DNA from: Pseudoduganella lurida
GTDB lineage: Bacteria; Pseudomonadota; Gammaproteobacteria; Burkholderiales; Burkholderiaceae_D
Direction of reading: 5' to 3'
DNA: 64,000 nucleotides
Assembly: GCF_007830455.1 (NCBI RefSeq)
Contig: NZ_VLLB01000004.1
Coordinates: forward strand, 248,001-312,000
The stretch's first letter is position 1; each line of letters begins with the position of its first letter. The notes under the pieces are model-generated. The model searched no databases, was not told where the DNA came from, and was given only the letters and a program-made list of their open reading frames with translations. The translations under genes and the position numbers were made by a program. Of the stretch, positions 8,148 through 16,029 are shown piece after piece.

Positions 8148-9926
8148 TCAGGCCGCCTTCGGGATGTCTTCCGGCGGCGCGGCTTCGGCGACCGGCTCTA
8201 CCCGCGGGGCATCGTCGTCCTCGTCGCGGCTCCAGCTCTGGCGCACGATCGGGCTGCGCTTGTTCCTGGCCTTGCGGATGAAGTGGACGATCACGCCGAA
8301 GATGGCGAGCAGCACGAGGCTGGCAGCAAACAGGAACGTGAGGATCTTCGGACGGGAGATCTTCATCTCTTTCTCCGGCTCCTTGACAGGCGGTGGCGCG
8401 ACCTTTGGCGGTGCCTTCGGCTTGGCCTCCTCCCTAGGCGCTTCGGCGACGGCGTGTCCGGCTTCGCCAGCGTGTGCTTCCGGCTTGGCGACGGCGCCTT
8501 CGGACTTTGCGGAGGCTTCCGAGGTTGCTGGATGGGCCGGAACGGACGCGGTCTCATGTTCGGCCACGGGGGGCCTGGCCGGCCCGGCGGCAGGTGCCTT
8601 CGCAGCGATGGCGGCCGGGGCAGTGGCAGCGGCACTCGCATGGCCGCCGGCCGAGGCAGCCGAAGGGGCGGCCGCATGGCCACCAGCCGGGGCAGCCGAT
8701 GGGGTGGCAGCATGGGCAACGGCCGGCGTCACCGAAGGCGTGGCAGCGTGGGCAGCGGCAGGTGCTGCAACAGCGGCAGCCACCGCCTTCGTGCCGGCCG
8801 GCAGGGCCGCCCCGCCCTCCTTCACCAGCGCCTGCAAGGTCTTCAGCTTGCCTTCCAGCTCGGCCAGCTTGTTCAGCATCGCCGCGTCGTCCTGTTTCGG
8901 CGCGGCCGGCTTCGCAGGCGCGCCTTTGTCGGCAACCGCGACAGGCTTGGCAGCCTCGGCTTTCCCGGCGACAGCAACGGGCTTGGCAGCCTCGGCTTTC
9001 TCAGCAACCGCAACATGCTTGGCAGCCTCGACCTTCTCGGCAACGGCCGGCTTTTTCGGTTCCGCCAGCTTGACGGAAGGATCGAGGCCCGCCTTCGTGG
9101 CCCGTGCCGCCTCCGCCAATTCCTCGCGCGACGCCAGCTGCATGCGCGAAGCCGGTTTTGCCGCCGGCTTCGCTGCGGTTTTCTCTTCAGCTTTCGTTTC
9201 AGCAGCCGGTTCAGCCTCGGCCACCAGCTCCTTCGCGGCCGCCACCGGCTTCGGTTTCGCGGTGCCACGCTTGAAATCGCTCGCCGTGGACGAATACTTG
9301 GCCACCGCCTCCCGCAGCATCTCGGCCGTCAGGATGGGCCGCTTGCCGGTCTCGGCCGCGGCTTTCGGCACGGCGGCACGCTCTTTCGGCGCCCGCGCCG
9401 CAACGGCTCGCTCCACCGGCAGTGCGTTTTTGGCAGGTGTAACCTCGGCGGCAGCTCTCACCGGCGCGGCCGGTGCAATGGCAGGCACGGCCACCACCGG
9501 CGCGGCCGCGACCTTCGCCGGCGGATTCGGGTCCGGCGACAGCCACAGCGTCACGCTGCGGGTACGATCCTTGCCGCCCGCCGACAGCTGGAAGAACAGA
9601 TGCAGCAGCTCGCCCTGCACCGGCGCCGCCGTGGTCACATGCAGCACGCGCCGCTGGTCACGTTTCACGATCGAGAACGTCGCGCCGGCCAGTGCGGGAT
9701 TCATCTTCACGTTGGCGCCTTCGAACACTTCCTGCCGGGCCAGGCGCGCCTGCAGGTCGACCAGGTCCTGCGGCGTCAGGTCCGTCAGCTCGATATCGGC
9801 CACCAGCGGCTGGCCCGAGTACGAGCGGACCGTGGCGTCGCCCGGCTCGGCAGCCAGGACGCCCGTCGTCGCGGCGGCCAGCGCCAGCGCGGCAAGACGT
9901 CGTGCAGAAGAGGATGAAAGTGACAT
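8148..9926 (-). CDS. FimV/HubP-type polar protein
   Basis: 592 residues. A signal peptide (cleavage after about ATTGVLA) is followed by the conserved FimV N-terminal domain (about 27-135; YSGQPLVADIELTDLTPQDL, then L-HLFFQLSAGG). FimV/HubP proteins organise the cell pole, type IV pili and chemosensory clusters. A very long Ala/Pro/Lys-rich low-complexity region follows, then one membrane helix (about 535-557, ILTFLFAASLVLLAIFG) and a basic-acidic cytoplasmic tail. No LysM motif was recognised and the usual C-terminal FimV domain is missing, so this is a short form. The stop codon abuts an inverted-repeat element. It is transcribed divergently from fumC. Confidence 0.85.
   Translation of the reverse strand: MSLSSSSARRLAALALAAATTGVLAAEPGDATVRSYSGQPLVADIELTDLTPQDLVDLQARLARQEVFEGANVKMNPALAGATFSIVKRDQRRVLHVTTAAPVQGELLHLFFQLSAGGKDRTRSVTLWLSPDPNPPAKVAAAPVVAVPAIAPAAPVRAAAEVTPAKNALPVERAVAARAPKERAAVPKAAAETGKRPILTAEMLREAVAKYSSTASDFKRGTAKPKPVAAAKELVAEAEPAAETKAEEKTAAKPAAKPASRMQLASREELAEAARATKAGLDPSVKLAEPKKPAVAEKVEAAKHVAVAEKAEAAKPVAVAGKAEAAKPVAVADKGAPAKPAAPKQDDAAMLNKLAELEGKLKTLQALVKEGGAALPAGTKAVAAAVAAPAAAHAATPSVTPAVAHAATPSAAPAGGHAAAPSAASAGGHASAAATAPAAIAAKAPAAGPARPPVAEHETASVPAHPATSEASAKSEGAVAKPEAHAGEAGHAVAEAPREEAKPKAPPKVAPPPVKEPEKEMKISRPKILTFLFAASLVLLAIFGVIVHFIRKARNKRSPIVRQSWSRDEDDDAPRVEPVAEAAPPEDIPKAA
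8945..9052 (-). repeat. Three tandem 36-bp repeats inside the fimV-like gene
   Basis: Units start at 8945, 8981 and 9017. Each encodes a 12-residue Ala/Lys/Val unit close to E-K-A-E-A-A-K-P-V-A-V-A on the minus strand. A second His/Ala/Pro-rich degenerate repeat region lies at about 8630-8760. Both fall in the linker between the FimV domain and the membrane helix, so unit number may vary between strains. Confidence 0.8.
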
Positions 9927-10044
9927 GGTCGGCCAGGATTTCCGTAAGGTAAGTCTTTAACGGCGGAAATTCGCAGTTTTGTAGAGCCCGAACAGAAATT
10001 CCTCGCTGGGTTAAACTTAAGACATCACCCAGACAGAGGAAGCC

Positions 10045-11442
10045 ATGGACAGCAGAAGCGAGCGCGACAGTTTTGGCCCCATCGACGTACCGGCCGACAA
10101 GCTTTGGGGAGCGCAGACGCAGCGTTCCCTGCATCATTTCCACATCTCCACCGAAAAAATGGCGCCGGAGCTGATCGCCGCGCTGGCCAACGTGAAGCGC
10201 GCCGCCGCACGCGTCAACGTCGACCTCGGCGTGCTCGATGCCACCAAGGCGGACGCGATCACCCGCGCCGCCGACGAAGTGCTGGCCGGCCAGCATCCGG
10301 ACGAATTCCCCCTGTCCGTCTGGCAGACGGGCTCCGGCACCCAGTCGAACATGAACATGAACGAGGTGCTGGCCAACCGCGCCTCCGAGCTGCTGGGCGG
10401 CGTGCGCGGCGAGGAGCGCAAGCTGCACCCGAACGACGATGTCAACAAGGGCCAGTCCTCCAACGACATCTTCCCCACCGCGATGCACGTGGCGGCCGGC
10501 GTGGCGCTGGCGACCAACGTGATCCCGGCGCTGCGCCAGCTGCGCGCCACGCTGGCCGGCAAGTCGCAGGCGTTCAACGACATCGTCAAGATCGGCCGCA
10601 CCCACCTGCAGGATGCCACGCCGCTGACGCTGGGCCAGGAATTCTCCGGCTACGTGGCGCAGCTCGATTACGCCGAGCGCGCCATCGAACACGCACTGCC
10701 CGCCGTGCTGCAGCTGGCCGCGGGCGGCACGGCCGTCGGCACCGGCCTGAACTCGCATCCCGAATACGCCACGCGCATCGCGGACGAGCTGGCCTCCCGC
10801 CTGCAGCTCCCCTTCAAGACGGCGGACAACAAGTTCGCCGCGCTGGCCGGCCACGAAGCGCTGGTCGCCGCGCACGGGGCGCTGAAAACGCTGGCTGCCG
10901 GCCTGTTCAAGATCGCCAACGACGTGCGCTGGATGGCGTCCGGCCCCCGCTCCGGCCTGGGCGAAATCACCATCCCGGAAAATGAGCCGGGCAGCTCGAT
11001 CATGCCGGGCAAGGTCAACCCGACCCAATGCGAGGCGTTGACGATGCTGTGCGCCCAGGTGTTCGGCAACGACGTGGCGATCACCATGGGTGGCGCCTCG
11101 GGCAACTTTGAACTGAACGTCTACAAGCCGCTCATCGCCCACAACTTCCTGCAGAGCGCGCGCCTGCTGGCGGACGGCATGCGCAGCTTCGACGAACACT
11201 GCGCCCGCGGCATCGAGCCGAACCGCCAGCGCATCGGCGAACTGATGGAGCGCTCGCTGATGCTGGTGACCGCGCTGGCACCCCATATCGGGTATGATCG
11301 CGCCGCGCAAATTGCCAAGCAGGCACAGCACGAGGGCACCACGCTGCAGGAAGCGGCCCTGGCCCTGGGTTACGTGACGGCCGAGCAGTTCGACCAGTGG
11401 ATCGTGCCGATCGACATGACCCGGCCCGGCGCGAAAGGCTGA
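10045..11442 (+). CDS. fumC: Class II fumarate hydratase
   Basis: Converts fumarate to L-malate in the citric acid cycle; oxygen-stable, iron-independent, cytosolic homotetramer. The protein is 465 residues, the normal length. It carries the superfamily signature [16 protein letters not shown] (about 317-332), the substrate-site motifs [10 protein letters not shown] and [11 protein letters not shown], and the [13 protein letters not shown] region. The start ATG at 10045 is preceded by AGAGGAAGCC. It is divergent from the fimV-like gene; a 118-bp gap holds both promoters. The S4 gene follows on the same strand after 94 bp. Confidence 0.97.
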   Translation: MDSRSERDSFGPIDVPADKLWGAQTQRSLHHFHISTEKMAPELIAALANVKRAAARVNVDLGVLDATKADAITRAADEVLAGQHPDEFPLSVWQTGSGTQSNMNMNEVLANRASELLGGVRGEERKLHPNDDVNKGQSSNDIFPTAMHVAAGVALATNVIPALRQLRATLAGKSQAFNDIVKIGRTHLQDATPLTLGQEFSGYVAQLDYAERAIEHALPAVLQLAAGGTAVGTGLNSHPEYATRIADELASRLQLPFKTADNKFAALAGHEALVAAHGALKTLAAGLFKIANDVRWMASGPRSGLGEITIPENEPGSSIMPGKVNPTQCEALTMLCAQVFGNDVAITMGGASGNFELNVYKPLIAHNFLQSARLLADGMRSFDEHCARGIEPNRQRIGELMERSLMLVTALAPHIGYDRAAQIAKQAQHEGTTLQEAALALGYVTAEQFDQWIVPIDMTRPGAKG

Positions 11443-11536
11443 GCCAGCCCGTTCGCGGGCGTGCCGGCGGACCGTGTTCGCAAAGTATTAGTAACTCGGC
11501 AATACCGTGCGCGCCCGCAAAACGAACGAGGATAAA

Positions 11537-11773
11537 ATGGAAAAAGTAGAGTTTGAACTGACGTCGGAATTCGTCGAGCTGAACCAGTTGTTGAAGCTTG
11601 CCGGCCTGTGCGACAGCGGCGGCGCGGGCAAGCAGATCGTGGCCAGCGGCGACGTGCGGGTCGACGGCAAGCAGGAACTGCGCAAGACGGCGAAGATCCG
11701 CGCCGGCCAGCAGGTCACGGTGGGCGATGTGCGCATCCTGGTCCGGGGCGGGAGCGGTACCGACGGCGCTTAA
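11537..11773 (+). CDS. RNA-binding S4 domain protein (YbcJ-like)
   Basis: 78 residues that consist almost wholly of one S4 RNA-binding fold: FVELNQLLKLAGLCDSGGAG, then the S4 core (V-ASGDVRVDGKQELRKTAKIR-G-QV). YbcJ-like proteins bind RNA and are thought to act in ribosome or RNA metabolism; the exact role is open. GAGGAT before the ATG at 11537 supports this start over an in-frame ATG 30 bases upstream. Confidence 0.87.
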   Translation: MEKVEFELTSEFVELNQLLKLAGLCDSGGAGKQIVASGDVRVDGKQELRKTAKIRAGQQVTVGDVRILVRGGSGTDGA

Positions 11774-11788
11774 TCTGTCGCAAATCCC

Positions 11789-11819
11789 GGCCACAAGCCA
11801 AAGTTATAGTGGCCGGATC
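11789..11819. repeat. 8-bp inverted repeat between the S4 and DUF883-like genes
   Basis: CCGGCCAC and GTGGCCGG flank an AT-richer 14-base spacer. There is no T run, so it may be an operator or a weak hairpin rather than a terminator. Confidence 0.4.
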
Positions 11820-11840
11820 ACTTTTATCCGGAGCGCGTGT

Positions 11841-12152
11841 ATGGAACATCAAGAGCCAACCCAGCAGGGAGGCCAGCTGAGCTCGAACGCGCCGAGCCAG
11901 CAACGCCTGATCGGCGACCTGCGCCAGGTCATCGACAACGCCGAAGACCTGCTGAAAAGTACCGACGGGTGCCTGGCCGGCGCCCACCAGTCCGCCCGCG
12001 CGAAGCTGGCCGAAGCCCTCGATCTCGCCAACCGCGAGCTGGAACGCTTCGAGGAAGCCCAGGTCTCGCGCATGATCGCCGCCACCCGCGAAGCGAACGC
12101 GCGCCACTGCGACAGCACCGGCGAAGCCAGGGTGCTGCGCGCTTTCCACTGA
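11841..12152 (+). CDS. DUF883-like (ElaB/YqjD-type) helical protein lacking a membrane anchor
   Basis: 103 residues, nearly all helical. The middle (about 22-85, QRLIGDLRQVIDNAEDLLKS and following) resembles the soluble part of ElaB/YqjD-family proteins, which are stationary-phase, tail-anchored, ribosome-associated inner-membrane proteins. The C-terminal hydrophobic helix that defines most members is absent; the protein ends in a polar stretch. It is either a soluble variant or only a structural look-alike. CCGGAG lies nine bases before the ATG. It is convergent with the bufBC gene. Confidence 0.6.
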   Translation: MEHQEPTQQGGQLSSNAPSQQRLIGDLRQVIDNAEDLLKSTDGCLAGAHQSARAKLAEALDLANRELERFEEAQVSRMIAATREANARHCDSTGEARVLRAFH

Positions 12153-12165
12153 TCCCAGCTGCCGG

Positions 12166-13779
12166 CTAGTTGATCTCACGCGGTGCCGCGAAGGCGCCGC
12201 CTGTCAGACAAGTCGCCAGCCACGCCGCCGGATCGAATGCGGCATCGACGGCCAGCGCGGCATCGAGTGCCGCGTCCACCGTCGCTCCCTCCTTCAGCTG
12301 CGTGAGCGCCTCGCAGGCGGCGGCGTCCAGCGCCAGCACGTCCACGCGCCAGCCCTGGCGGTGCACCAGTCCGAAGGTCGCCTGGCCGATCTGCGCGGGG
12401 AACGGCACCTCGCGGTCCGGCTGGTGCGCCTGCCACAGCGGCACCACGGCGAACGGCGCGGCAAACAGGGTCGCCGCATCATGCAGGCGCAATGTCATCT
12501 GCGCGAACGCTTCGGGTGTGACGGCTGCCAGTGCAGCCCCTTCGAGCGCAGGTGCATCCGATGCGTATGCGGTGCGGTGCACCAGCCATTCGAGGCGCGC
12601 CATGTCGGACAGGTACGGCAGGTCGGCCACGTGGGGAAAGTCGCGCAGGAAGGCGGCGAAACTGCTGCCGAACGCGTTCAGGTCGGCGTCTTCCGTCGGA
12701 TGCCGGATGCCATATTCGTGACACAGGGCGTTGAAGAAGTCATCGCCCACCAGTTGCGCGATCACGGGATAGGCGCTGCGCAGGGCGCGGGTCCAGCTGC
12801 CCGCCAGGTTATTGCGGTAGATGGCCAGCCGCGATGACGGTGTCGCTCCCGGCAGGTGGCCAGGATCGCTTCCGAGCAGCGCGGCGGCAAAGCCCCGCTG
12901 GGCGTCGGCCAGATCGTCCTGGCTGGCGGGCGCGGTGACAATCCCTGGTATGGCTTCCGCGACCTGCACGCCCGACGCCTTGGCCAGCACCTGCGCGGCC
13001 CGCGCCGCTTCCGCCAGCAGCACGTCCAGTGGCGGCACGTCGGTATCCCACTCGATCAGCGTGGGCACGGCGCCGAAGCGCGCAATGGCCGCTTCGTACA
13101 ACGTCCACACCGGCTCCGCGATCGCCGCGCCATGGTGATCGATCACGCCATCCGCTGTCACGAGATGGCCGCCCAGGTGGATTTCGCCGACCAGCCCCCG
13201 CGGGATCGCCCCCAGCGCCGCCAGCGCGTCCTCGCCGTGGTTGCACTGGTTGACATACAGGTTGTTCACATCGAGCAGGATGCCGCAGCCGGTCCGCCGC
13301 GCCAGCTCGGCCAGGAATGCCGTCTCGCCCAGCGTGTCGCCGGCGAAGCGCACGTAGCTGCTCACGTTCTCCACCAGCAGCCGGCGGCCCAGCGCTTCCT
13401 GCACGCGCTGCACCCGTGCGGCGACCAGCGCCAGCGCGGCCTCGTCCAGCACCAGCGGCAGCAGGTCGTGCAGGTGGCGGCCGGGGATGGCGCCCCAGCT
13501 CAGGTGTTCGGAGACGAGGAAGGGATCGATGCGGTCGGCCAGGCTGCGTACCCGCTCCAGGTGGGCGGCCGAAAAACCGTGCACGGAGCCGAGGCCCAGT
13601 CCCACGCCGTGCAGGCTGACGGGATAGTCGCGCCGCAGCGCGCGCAGCACGTGGGCATCGCGGCCGCCCTCCTCCAGGTAGTTTTCGCTGTGGACTTCGA
13701 GCCAGCCGACGGTGGGCCGGTGCGCGAGAAAATCGCGATAGTGCGCCGGGCGCAGCCCGATGCCGACGCCGGCGCTCAC
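12166..13779 (-). CDS. Fused BufB-BufC: DUF692 (MNIO) maturase joined to a DUF2063 domain
   Basis: One uninterrupted 537-residue frame joins two proteins that are normally separate. Residues 1-270 are a DUF692 multinuclear iron oxygenase-type enzyme with the expected metal-site motifs: SLHG (H57), SEHLSW (E91, H92), LLVENV (E127), LLDVNN (D160), EIHLGGH (H191, H195), DHH (205-206) and IEWD (E233). Residues from about 280 to 525 are a DUF2063 domain ([20 protein letters not shown], then [13 protein letters not shown]). In bufferin systems the DUF692 enzyme and its DUF2063 partner convert cysteines of the precursor BufA into copper-binding heterocycles. The start is GTG directly after the bufA stop (TAAGTG), so translation is probably coupled. 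No DoxX-type bufD follows. Confidence 0.9.
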   Translation of the reverse strand: MSAGVGIGLRPAHYRDFLAHRPTVGWLEVHSENYLEEGGRDAHVLRALRRDYPVSLHGVGLGLGSVHGFSAAHLERVRSLADRIDPFLVSEHLSWGAIPGRHLHDLLPLVLDEAALALVAARVQRVQEALGRRLLVENVSSYVRFAGDTLGETAFLAELARRTGCGILLDVNNLYVNQCNHGEDALAALGAIPRGLVGEIHLGGHLVTADGVIDHHGAAIAEPVWTLYEAAIARFGAVPTLIEWDTDVPPLDVLLAEAARAAQVLAKASGVQVAEAIPGIVTAPASQDDLADAQRGFAAALLGSDPGHLPGATPSSRLAIYRNNLAGSWTRALRSAYPVIAQLVGDDFFNALCHEYGIRHPTEDADLNAFGSSFAAFLRDFPHVADLPYLSDMARLEWLVHRTAYASDAPALEGAALAAVTPEAFAQMTLRLHDAATLFAAPFAVVPLWQAHQPDREVPFPAQIGQATFGLVHRQGWRVDVLALDAAACEALTQLKEGATVDAALDAALAVDAAFDPAAWLATCLTGGAFAAPREIN

Positions 13780-14064
13780 TTACTTGGCAGGTGGCGCGTC
13801 GGGTGTCGCGGGGGCCGGTGCCGTCTTGCCGCCCACTTTCTCGCAGGTGCCCTTGGCGACCCACTTCCATTCGGTGGGCAGGTTGTCCGCCTTCGCCATC
13901 GAGGCGCAGCCGTGCGCGCCGTCCGACGAAGCGCAGTCGTTCTGGCCAGCCTTCGCGGCGCCGTAGCATTTTTCCTTGTCGGCGCCACCGCCCATGTCGG
14001 CGTGTGCGGTGCCTGCGGCGCAGGCGGTGGCCAGCGCGGCGGCCAGCATTGCGTGTTTGTTCAT
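13780..14064 (-). CDS. bufA: BufA-type bufferin precursor (DUF2282), exported Cys-rich peptide
   Basis: 94 residues with a Sec signal peptide ending in GTAHA (about residue 22). The mature part has four cysteines (C33, C44, C53, C74) in the DUF2282/BufA pattern EKCYG-AKAG-NDCAS, then GCAS, then KGTCEK-GG. Bufferins are ribosomally made peptides whose cysteines are modified by a DUF692 enzyme before export and then bind copper in the periplasm. A good ribosome site (GGGAG) lies seven bases before the ATG. It is the first gene of a two-gene operon with the fused bufB-bufC. The call rests on motif layout and the adjacent maturase. Confidence 0.9.
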   Translation of the reverse strand: MNKHAMLAAALATACAAGTAHADMGGGADKEKCYGAAKAGQNDCASSDGAHGCASMAKADNLPTEWKWVAKGTCEKVGGKTAPAPATPDAPPAK

Positions 14065-14103
14065 CGTGTTCTCCCGGCGGCCCGATTGCCGCGCAACAGG
14101 GCG

Positions 14104-14129
14104 ATTCTAGCGAAGTTTGGCTGGGTTCC
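14104..14129 (-). promoter_or_regulatory. Possible bufA promoter
   Basis: On the minus strand, GGAACC (14124-14129) and TAGAAT (14104-14109) lie between the upstream terminator and bufA. The spacing of 14 bases is poor for sigma-70; GGAACC would suit an extracytoplasmic sigma factor. This is inference only. Confidence 0.3.
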
Positions 14130-14133
14130 GGGC

Positions 14134-14156
14134 AAAAAAAACCCGCGGCACGCGGG
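14134..14156 (-). terminator. Rho-independent terminator after the yjfB-like gene
   Basis: Read on the minus strand, CCCGCG-TGC-CGCGGG forms a perfect stem followed by eight T. It separates the yjfB-like gene from bufA. Confidence 0.9.
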
Positions 14157-14185
14157 CTGCGGGTTTCGATCGCGGTGCAACAGTG

Positions 14186-14383
14186 TCAGGCAGTCGTGTT
14201 GACGTGGTTGCCCAGGTGCGCCGGCAGGTTCGCCGCCGGAATGTCCGGCAGGGCCTGGATCAGCGCGGCGGCGGATGTGGCCTGCGCATCCATCGCCTTT
14301 TTCAGCACGGCCATGCTCACTTCCTGGCGCGTGCCGGTTTCGGCGATCGTCGTCGACAACCGCGCGATGCTCATTGCATCCAT
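14186..14383 (-). CDS. YjfB-like putative motility protein
   Basis: 65 residues with the compact pattern of the YjfB family: an N-terminal MSIARLSTTIAETGT stretch, the conserved core MAVLKKAMDAQ and a short tail. YjfB members are small proteins often found in motility regulons; function is unknown. The start at 14383 (MDAMS) has GGAGGAAAGC just before it. A longer frame would run into mobB and is not credible. It may be co-transcribed with mobB, 38 bases upstream. Confidence 0.7.
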   Translation of the reverse strand: MDAMSIARLSTTIAETGTRQEVSMAVLKKAMDAQATSAAALIQALPDIPAANLPAHLGNHVNTTA

Positions 14384-14421
14384 GCTTTCCTCCGTCGCCT
14401 CACAATGAGGCATTTCACCAT

Positions 14422-15009
14422 TTACGGCAGCGCGTGGCCGGAACTTGAGGCCGGCGGCGGGATTTTTTTGACCAGCCAGTCCAGCACGGCCGCGTGGTCG
14501 TCCAGGTCCAGCCACGCCACCGTGTCGCGCAGGTCCTCGGGCCGTGCCAGCGTGGACGCCACGGCGACGATGTGCGGGTCGGTCGGGTACAGCGGCCCCT
14601 TGTCGCCCACGCCCCGGTGGATTTCCAGCTTGTCGATCGGCCAGGCCTTGAAGCCTTCCACGAGCGTCAGGTCCGCAGGCGCCAGGCGGGCGATCTGTTC
14701 GTCCAGCCCCGGCTCGGTGGCGCCGCGCAGTTCATGGACGATGGCAAAACGGAACGGCGAAGCCACCATCACTTCGGCGGCACCGGCATGGCGCAAACGT
14801 GCGCTGTCCTTGCCGGGCGGCTCCAGCTCCAGGTCGTGGTGGCTGTGCTTGATCACATTGACCTTCCAGCCGCGGCCCGCCAGCGTGGCGACCAGGTATT
14901 CCAGCAGCGTGGTCTTGCCGCTGCCGGAGCGTCCGACCACGCCCAGCACGCGTGCCGGGTCGAATGGGGGACGGTTCAATGGCGATGTGGGATGGCTCGG
15001 TTGGTGCAT
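14422..15009 (-). CDS. mobB: Molybdopterin-guanine dinucleotide biosynthesis adaptor MobB
   Basis: GTP-binding adaptor that assists MobA in attaching GMP to molybdopterin. 195 residues with a P-loop GRSGSGKTT (about 27-35), the IKHSHHD motif after the first strand, the [10 protein letters not shown] region and LVEGFK, all diagnostic of MobB. The rest of the cofactor pathway is not in the window. The C-terminus ends in a short Ser/Pro-rich tail. Confidence 0.93.
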   Translation of the reverse strand: MHQPSHPTSPLNRPPFDPARVLGVVGRSGSGKTTLLEYLVATLAGRGWKVNVIKHSHHDLELEPPGKDSARLRHAGAAEVMVASPFRFAIVHELRGATEPGLDEQIARLAPADLTLVEGFKAWPIDKLEIHRGVGDKGPLYPTDPHIVAVASTLARPEDLRDTVAWLDLDDHAAVLDWLVKKIPPPASSSGHALP

Positions 15010-15048
15010 GCCGCATTATAAGCGGCGCCACCGAACCGGCTGGCGCGC

Positions 15049-15228
15049 TTACTTTTCGGGGCGGAACGGTCCGTCGCCACCGCCGCCGACGAGGCACAGC
15101 AGCACGATGCCGGCCAGCAGGACGATCAGCGCGCCCGGTTCGGTGGCGGCGGTGTCAGGCAGGTAAGCGGCGCGCACGGGAGCGGCGACGGCGACCAGCG
15201 GCAGCGCGTGGAAGAGGGAGAGTTTCAT
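15049..15228 (-). CDS. Small membrane protein with a PEP-CTERM-like tail (hypothetical)
   Basis: 59 residues: an N-terminal signal-like helix (MKLSLFHALPLVAVAAPVRA), a short exposed stretch, then T-E-P-G followed by a hydrophobic helix (ALIVLLAGIVLLCLV) and a charged end (FRPEK). The proline-glycine, helix and basic-end layout resembles a minimal PEP-CTERM sorting signal, but the protein is too short to be sure and no exosortase is in the window. Coding status rests on length and layout only. Confidence 0.5.
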   Translation of the reverse strand: MKLSLFHALPLVAVAAPVRAAYLPDTAATEPGALIVLLAGIVLLCLVGGGGDGPFRPEK

Positions 15229-15332
15229 GGCGGTTCCGGGCAGTTGTCGATAAACCAAGCATGACAACACTTCGTGACCGCACGATGACCCGCGCTCCGG
15301 TGCAGGCAGGTAAAAGCGTCAAAGTAGAAGCG

Positions 15333-16028
15333 TCAATAAGGAACGCGGTACCGATAACCGCGGAACGTGAACACGGCGCCCTTCGGCTCCAGCGCCACCA
15401 GCACCACGCCCGGCGCCACTTCCTCGCCTTCGTGGCGCAGCACCTTGTCGATCAGGATCAGCCGGTCGGACGGGTTCGGCGAATACATGTAGCCGCTCAT
15501 GGCGATCGGCGGGATCGCCCGACGGATCGGTTCCGGCAGGTCGCGCAGGGCCTGCACCGGCTCTTCCGCGGCCGGCGTTTTCGGCGCGGCTGCCGCTGCC
15601 TGGGTCGTGATCGGCGTCGGCTGGGACACTGCCTGCGCAGGCGCGGCGGCCGGTGCCTGCGCCTGCACGGGCGCTGCGACGCTGGCGGCGGCGGGCGCCG
15701 GCGGCACCTGGAACGGCGTGGTGTCGGCCGCGCGGGGCACGGGTCGCGGCGCGGCCGGCGCCACCTGTGTCACGACCGGCTGCGGCTGCACAGCCGGCGA
15801 GACGGGCGTCGCAGGCACCTGCGCCTGCCGCCACACCACCACGCCCAGGCCGGCGATGACGGCGCCCATCGCCACCAGCGCCGCCAGTGCAACCGCCAGC
15901 GGCTTGCGCACGCCGTGCCGGCCGCCCTGCCCTGCCGGCCCGTCGAACGCGGGCGCGTGGATGGTCGGCGTTTCACCCAGCTGCCGTTCGGCCTGGGCTT
16001 TCTTCAGTGCTTCGAGGATGTAGGACAT
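15333..16028 (-). CDS. gspB: General secretion pathway protein GspB
   Basis: 231 residues. Starts MSYILEALKKAQAERQLG, the hallmark N-terminus of GspB/ExeB proteins, followed by one membrane helix (about 43-65), a long Pro/Ala-rich periplasmic linker, and a C-terminal GspB domain (about 165-231; PEPIRRAIPPIAMSGYMYS, then FRGYRYRVPY). GspA and GspB together help insert the type II secretion secretin through the peptidoglycan. Its ATG lies one base after the gspA stop, so the two are coupled. The rest of the secretion system is not here. Confidence 0.92.
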   Translation of the reverse strand: MSYILEALKKAQAERQLGETPTIHAPAFDGPAGQGGRHGVRKPLAVALAALVAMGAVIAGLGVVVWRQAQVPATPVSPAVQPQPVVTQVAPAAPRPVPRAADTTPFQVPPAPAAASVAAPVQAQAPAAAPAQAVSQPTPITTQAAAAAPKTPAAEEPVQALRDLPEPIRRAIPPIAMSGYMYSPNPSDRLILIDKVLRHEGEEVAPGVVLVALEPKGAVFTFRGYRYRVPY

Positions 16029-16029
16029 A

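Noticed and set aside
9658-11331. Minus-strand frame opposite fumC running into the fimV-like gene
   Set aside because: It overlaps two clear genes and has no family features.
11446-11459. Terminator after fumC (GCCCG-TTCG-CGGGC)
   Set aside because: The stem is only 5 bp and no T run follows, so it is not called.
14186-14515. Longer version of the yjfB-like gene starting inside mobB
   Set aside because: The extra 44 residues overlap mobB and lack a ribosome site, whereas GGAGGAAAGC precedes the ATG at 14383.
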